Source: Balneolales bacterium (GTDB taxonomy: Bacteria > Bacteroidota > Rhodothermia > Balneolales > Balneolaceae). From it: a stretch of DNA of 15,949 bases. Shown piece by piece: positions 14,720-15,949 of the stretch; the first letter of the stretch is position 1; every line of letters begins with the position of its first letter. The notes under the pieces were generated by a model. The model ran no database searches and was not told where the DNA came from. It was given only the letters and a program-made list of their open reading frames with translations. The stretch covers positions 1 to 15,949 of the forward strand of contig JAURMN010000147.1 of the NCBI GenBank assembly GCA_030830725.1, written 5' to 3'. A program made the translations under genes and the position numbers.

Positions 14720-15619
14720 ATGAGAGCCATCTTTTACTTTTTGGTAACCAACCTTGCTGTATTAATCTTGGCAAGCCTGGTATTTTCCGTCCTTTCGCAG
14801 TTTGAATTTTTCCAGGGAATGCAGGGCAGTATGTGGGGTCTGCTCGCCTTCTGTACCGTTTTTGGAATTATGGGGTCGTTTATCTCCCTTTTTCTTTCCA
14901 AGACGATTGCGAAATGGTCATCTCGGACTCGCATTATTAAATCTCCCGAAACAGCTACGGAAAGATGGTTGGTGAATGCCGTGAATGAAATGTCCGACAG
15001 AGAAGGGATTGGTCGTCCTGAAGTAGGCATTTTCCCATCGCCTGCACCGAATGCCTTTGCTACGGGCTGGAATCGAAACAATGCACTCGTTGCGGTGAGT
15101 GAGGGATTGTTACAGCAGATGAATAAAGAAGAAGTCGAGGCTGTACTGGCTCATGAGGTGGGGCATATTACCAATGGGGATATGCTCATTATGACACTGA
15201 TCCAAGGAGTGTTGAACACCTTTGTAATGTTTTTCGCCCGCATTTTTGGCTTTGTGGTGGATGCCGCATTGCGCCAACGTGATGAGCGCGGTGGAACGGG
15301 AATCGGATTCTTTATTGGGACGATCGTAGCTGAGATCTTTTTAGGGCTATTGGCTTCTCTGGTCGTGTTTTGGTTTTCAAGACAACGCGAATTCCGCGCT
15401 GATGCGAAAGCTGCGGAATTGACCAGCCATGATGCGATGATTTCAGCGTTGAAGCGCCTTCAAGTGGCTGCGGTTCCGGCGCATGCTCAATCTGGTATGC
15501 CTGAAAGCATGAAAGCGATGGGGATTTCTTCGGGCAAACGTATTCAGAAGGCTTCGCTATTCTCTACGCACCCACCTTTGGAGCAAAGAATTGTGGTTTT
15601 GGAACAAAGTCGAATTTGA
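14720..15619 (+). CDS. htpX: Membrane zinc metalloprotease HtpX
   Basis: This 299-residue M48-family protease degrades misfolded inner-membrane proteins in concert with FtsH. Two N-terminal membrane segments (about 5-25 and 40-60) precede the catalytic domain. The stretch PNAFATGWNRNNALVAVSEG (110-129) is the family signature. HEVGH at 145-149 supplies His145, His149 and the catalytic Glu146. REFRAD at 223-228 supplies the third zinc ligand Glu224. Two further hydrophobic segments (about 155-181 and 195-220) lie between HEVGH and REFRAD, as in E. coli HtpX. The C-terminal FSTHPPLEQRI is the conserved end. The length is normal. ATG start without Shine-Dalgarno. Heat- or envelope-stress control would be expected for the family, but I saw no clear operator upstream. 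Confidence 0.93.
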   Translation: MRAIFYFLVTNLAVLILASLVFSVLSQFEFFQGMQGSMWGLLAFCTVFGIMGSFISLFLSKTIAKWSSRTRIIKSPETATERWLVNAVNEMSDREGIGRPEVGIFPSPAPNAFATGWNRNNALVAVSEGLLQQMNKEEVEAVLAHEVGHITNGDMLIMTLIQGVLNTFVMFFARIFGFVVDAALRQRDERGGTGIGFFIGTIVAEIFLGLLASLVVFWFSRQREFRADAKAAELTSHDAMISALKRLQVAAVPAHAQSGMPESMKAMGISSGKRIQKASLFSTHPPLEQRIVVLEQSRI

Positions 15620-15630
15620 GAGGTGTCGAA

Positions 15631-15663
15631 TCAAGATCGTTAAAGTTTATATATCGATCTTGA
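15631..15663 (+). terminator. Hairpin downstream of htpX, possible terminator
   Basis: TCAAGATCG (15631-15639) and CGATCTTGA (15655-15663) are exact reverse complements, a 9-bp stem around a 15-nt AT-rich loop, 11 bp past the htpX stop. No T-run follows, so it may be an mRNA stabiliser or a weak terminator before the transporter gene. Confidence 0.38.
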
Positions 15664-15733
15664 GATAGCTTAAAGGACTATTACCTCATCCTTACCAAAT
15701 TGACACTTTTCCTAACATCCTCCCAACTCAATC

Positions 15734-15949
15734 ATGACAAAATCTGAATCTGAATCTACTCCCAAGCCTTTTCAGATTCGGGCGATTCTTCCGGTTTTCT
15801 TTGTCGTGGTGATTGATTTGATGGGGTTTGGGATTGTCCTACCCCTTCTACCGTTTTATGCCTCTGAGTTTGGAGTTGGAGCGGTCCAAATCGGCTTGCT
15901 ATACAGTGTATTTTCTTTAATGCAGCTCATTTTCTCACCGATTTGGGGA
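15734..15949 (+). CDS. MFS transporter, N-terminal part (3' truncated by the window edge)
   Basis: An open frame starts with ATG at 15734 and runs without stop through the window end, giving 72 residues. After a polar Ser/Glu/Lys head (MTKSESESTPKPFQIR), helix 1 (ILPVFFVVVIDLMGFGIVLP) ends in LPLLPFYASEFG. Helix 2 (IGLLYSVFSLMQLIFSPIWG) follows, with its typical Gln and the final 'S-P-I-W-G'. This layout, 'D-x-x-G-F-G-I-x-x-P-L-L-P-F-Y', is common to TetA/MdtG-like drug or metabolite proton antiporters of the major facilitator superfamily. The substrate cannot be judged from the first two helices. It lies 114 bp downstream of htpX on the same strand with a hairpin between, so co-transcription is uncertain. 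No Shine-Dalgarno. Confidence 0.85.
   Translation, partial: MTKSESESTPKPFQIRAILPVFFVVVIDLMGFGIVLPLLPFYASEFGVGAVQIGLLYSVFSLMQLIFSPIWG

Noticed and set aside
15700..15705. TTGACA as -35 box for the MFS gene
   Set aside because: No -10-like hexamer lies 15-19 bp downstream, and the ATG follows too closely.
1..15949. Defence island, mobile element, CRISPR or tRNA
   Set aside because: No transposase, integrase, toxin-antitoxin pair, spaced direct-repeat array or cloverleaf-like sequence was seen; gene content is ordinary metabolism, transport and stress functions.

Overview
The window is ordinary chromosomal DNA of a free-living, moderate-GC (mid-40s % by eye) Gram-negative bacterium. It is most like the Bacteroidota/Balneolota group. 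This placement is an inference. It rests on an alpha-oxoamine synthase of the serine-palmitoyltransferase type, a choice-of-anchor-B beta-propeller lipoprotein with a classical lipobox, and the near-absence of Shine-Dalgarno sequences before the starts. No rRNA, tRNA, CRISPR array, insertion sequence or phage gene was seen.

Layout. At the left edge, on the + strand, is the 3' end of an MscS-type channel gene (to 203). It is followed by a 626-residue protein that reads as a DEAD-box RNA helicase with nearly every catalytic motif eroded and a long Arg/Ser/Asp-rich tail (221-2101). A perfect 20-bp palindrome closes that unit. From 2129 to 13112 everything lies on the - strand. Read in the direction of transcription (right to left) the order is: an arginine-deiminase-fold hydrolase, a penicillin-acylase-family Ntn hydrolase, a MhqO-like ring-cleaving dioxygenase overlapping a MhqD-like esterase by 4 nt, a KefB/C-type antiporter with an RCK domain, an unrecognised 118-residue protein, the propeller lipoprotein, an aldo/keto reductase and the alpha-oxoamine synthase. 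The right end holds crcB (+), a short-chain dehydrogenase (-, convergent with crcB), htpX (+) and the start of an MFS transporter (+, cut by the window edge).

How the genes may work together. The block from 9544 down to 5942 (dioxygenase, esterase, antiporter, small protein) has junctions of -4, 28 and 12 bp and looks like one transcription unit. MhqO and MhqD family members are linked to quinone and catechol resistance, and Kef antiporters protect against electrophiles by acidifying the cytoplasm. The block can therefore be read as an electrophile or quinone defence operon with an uncharacterised accessory protein. The other genes are housekeeping or general stress functions: fluoride export (CrcB), membrane protein quality control (HtpX) and membrane-tension relief (MscS).

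The two most interesting items are the DEAD-box pseudohelicase and the MhqO-MhqD-Kef-118aa cluster. The rest is conventional.
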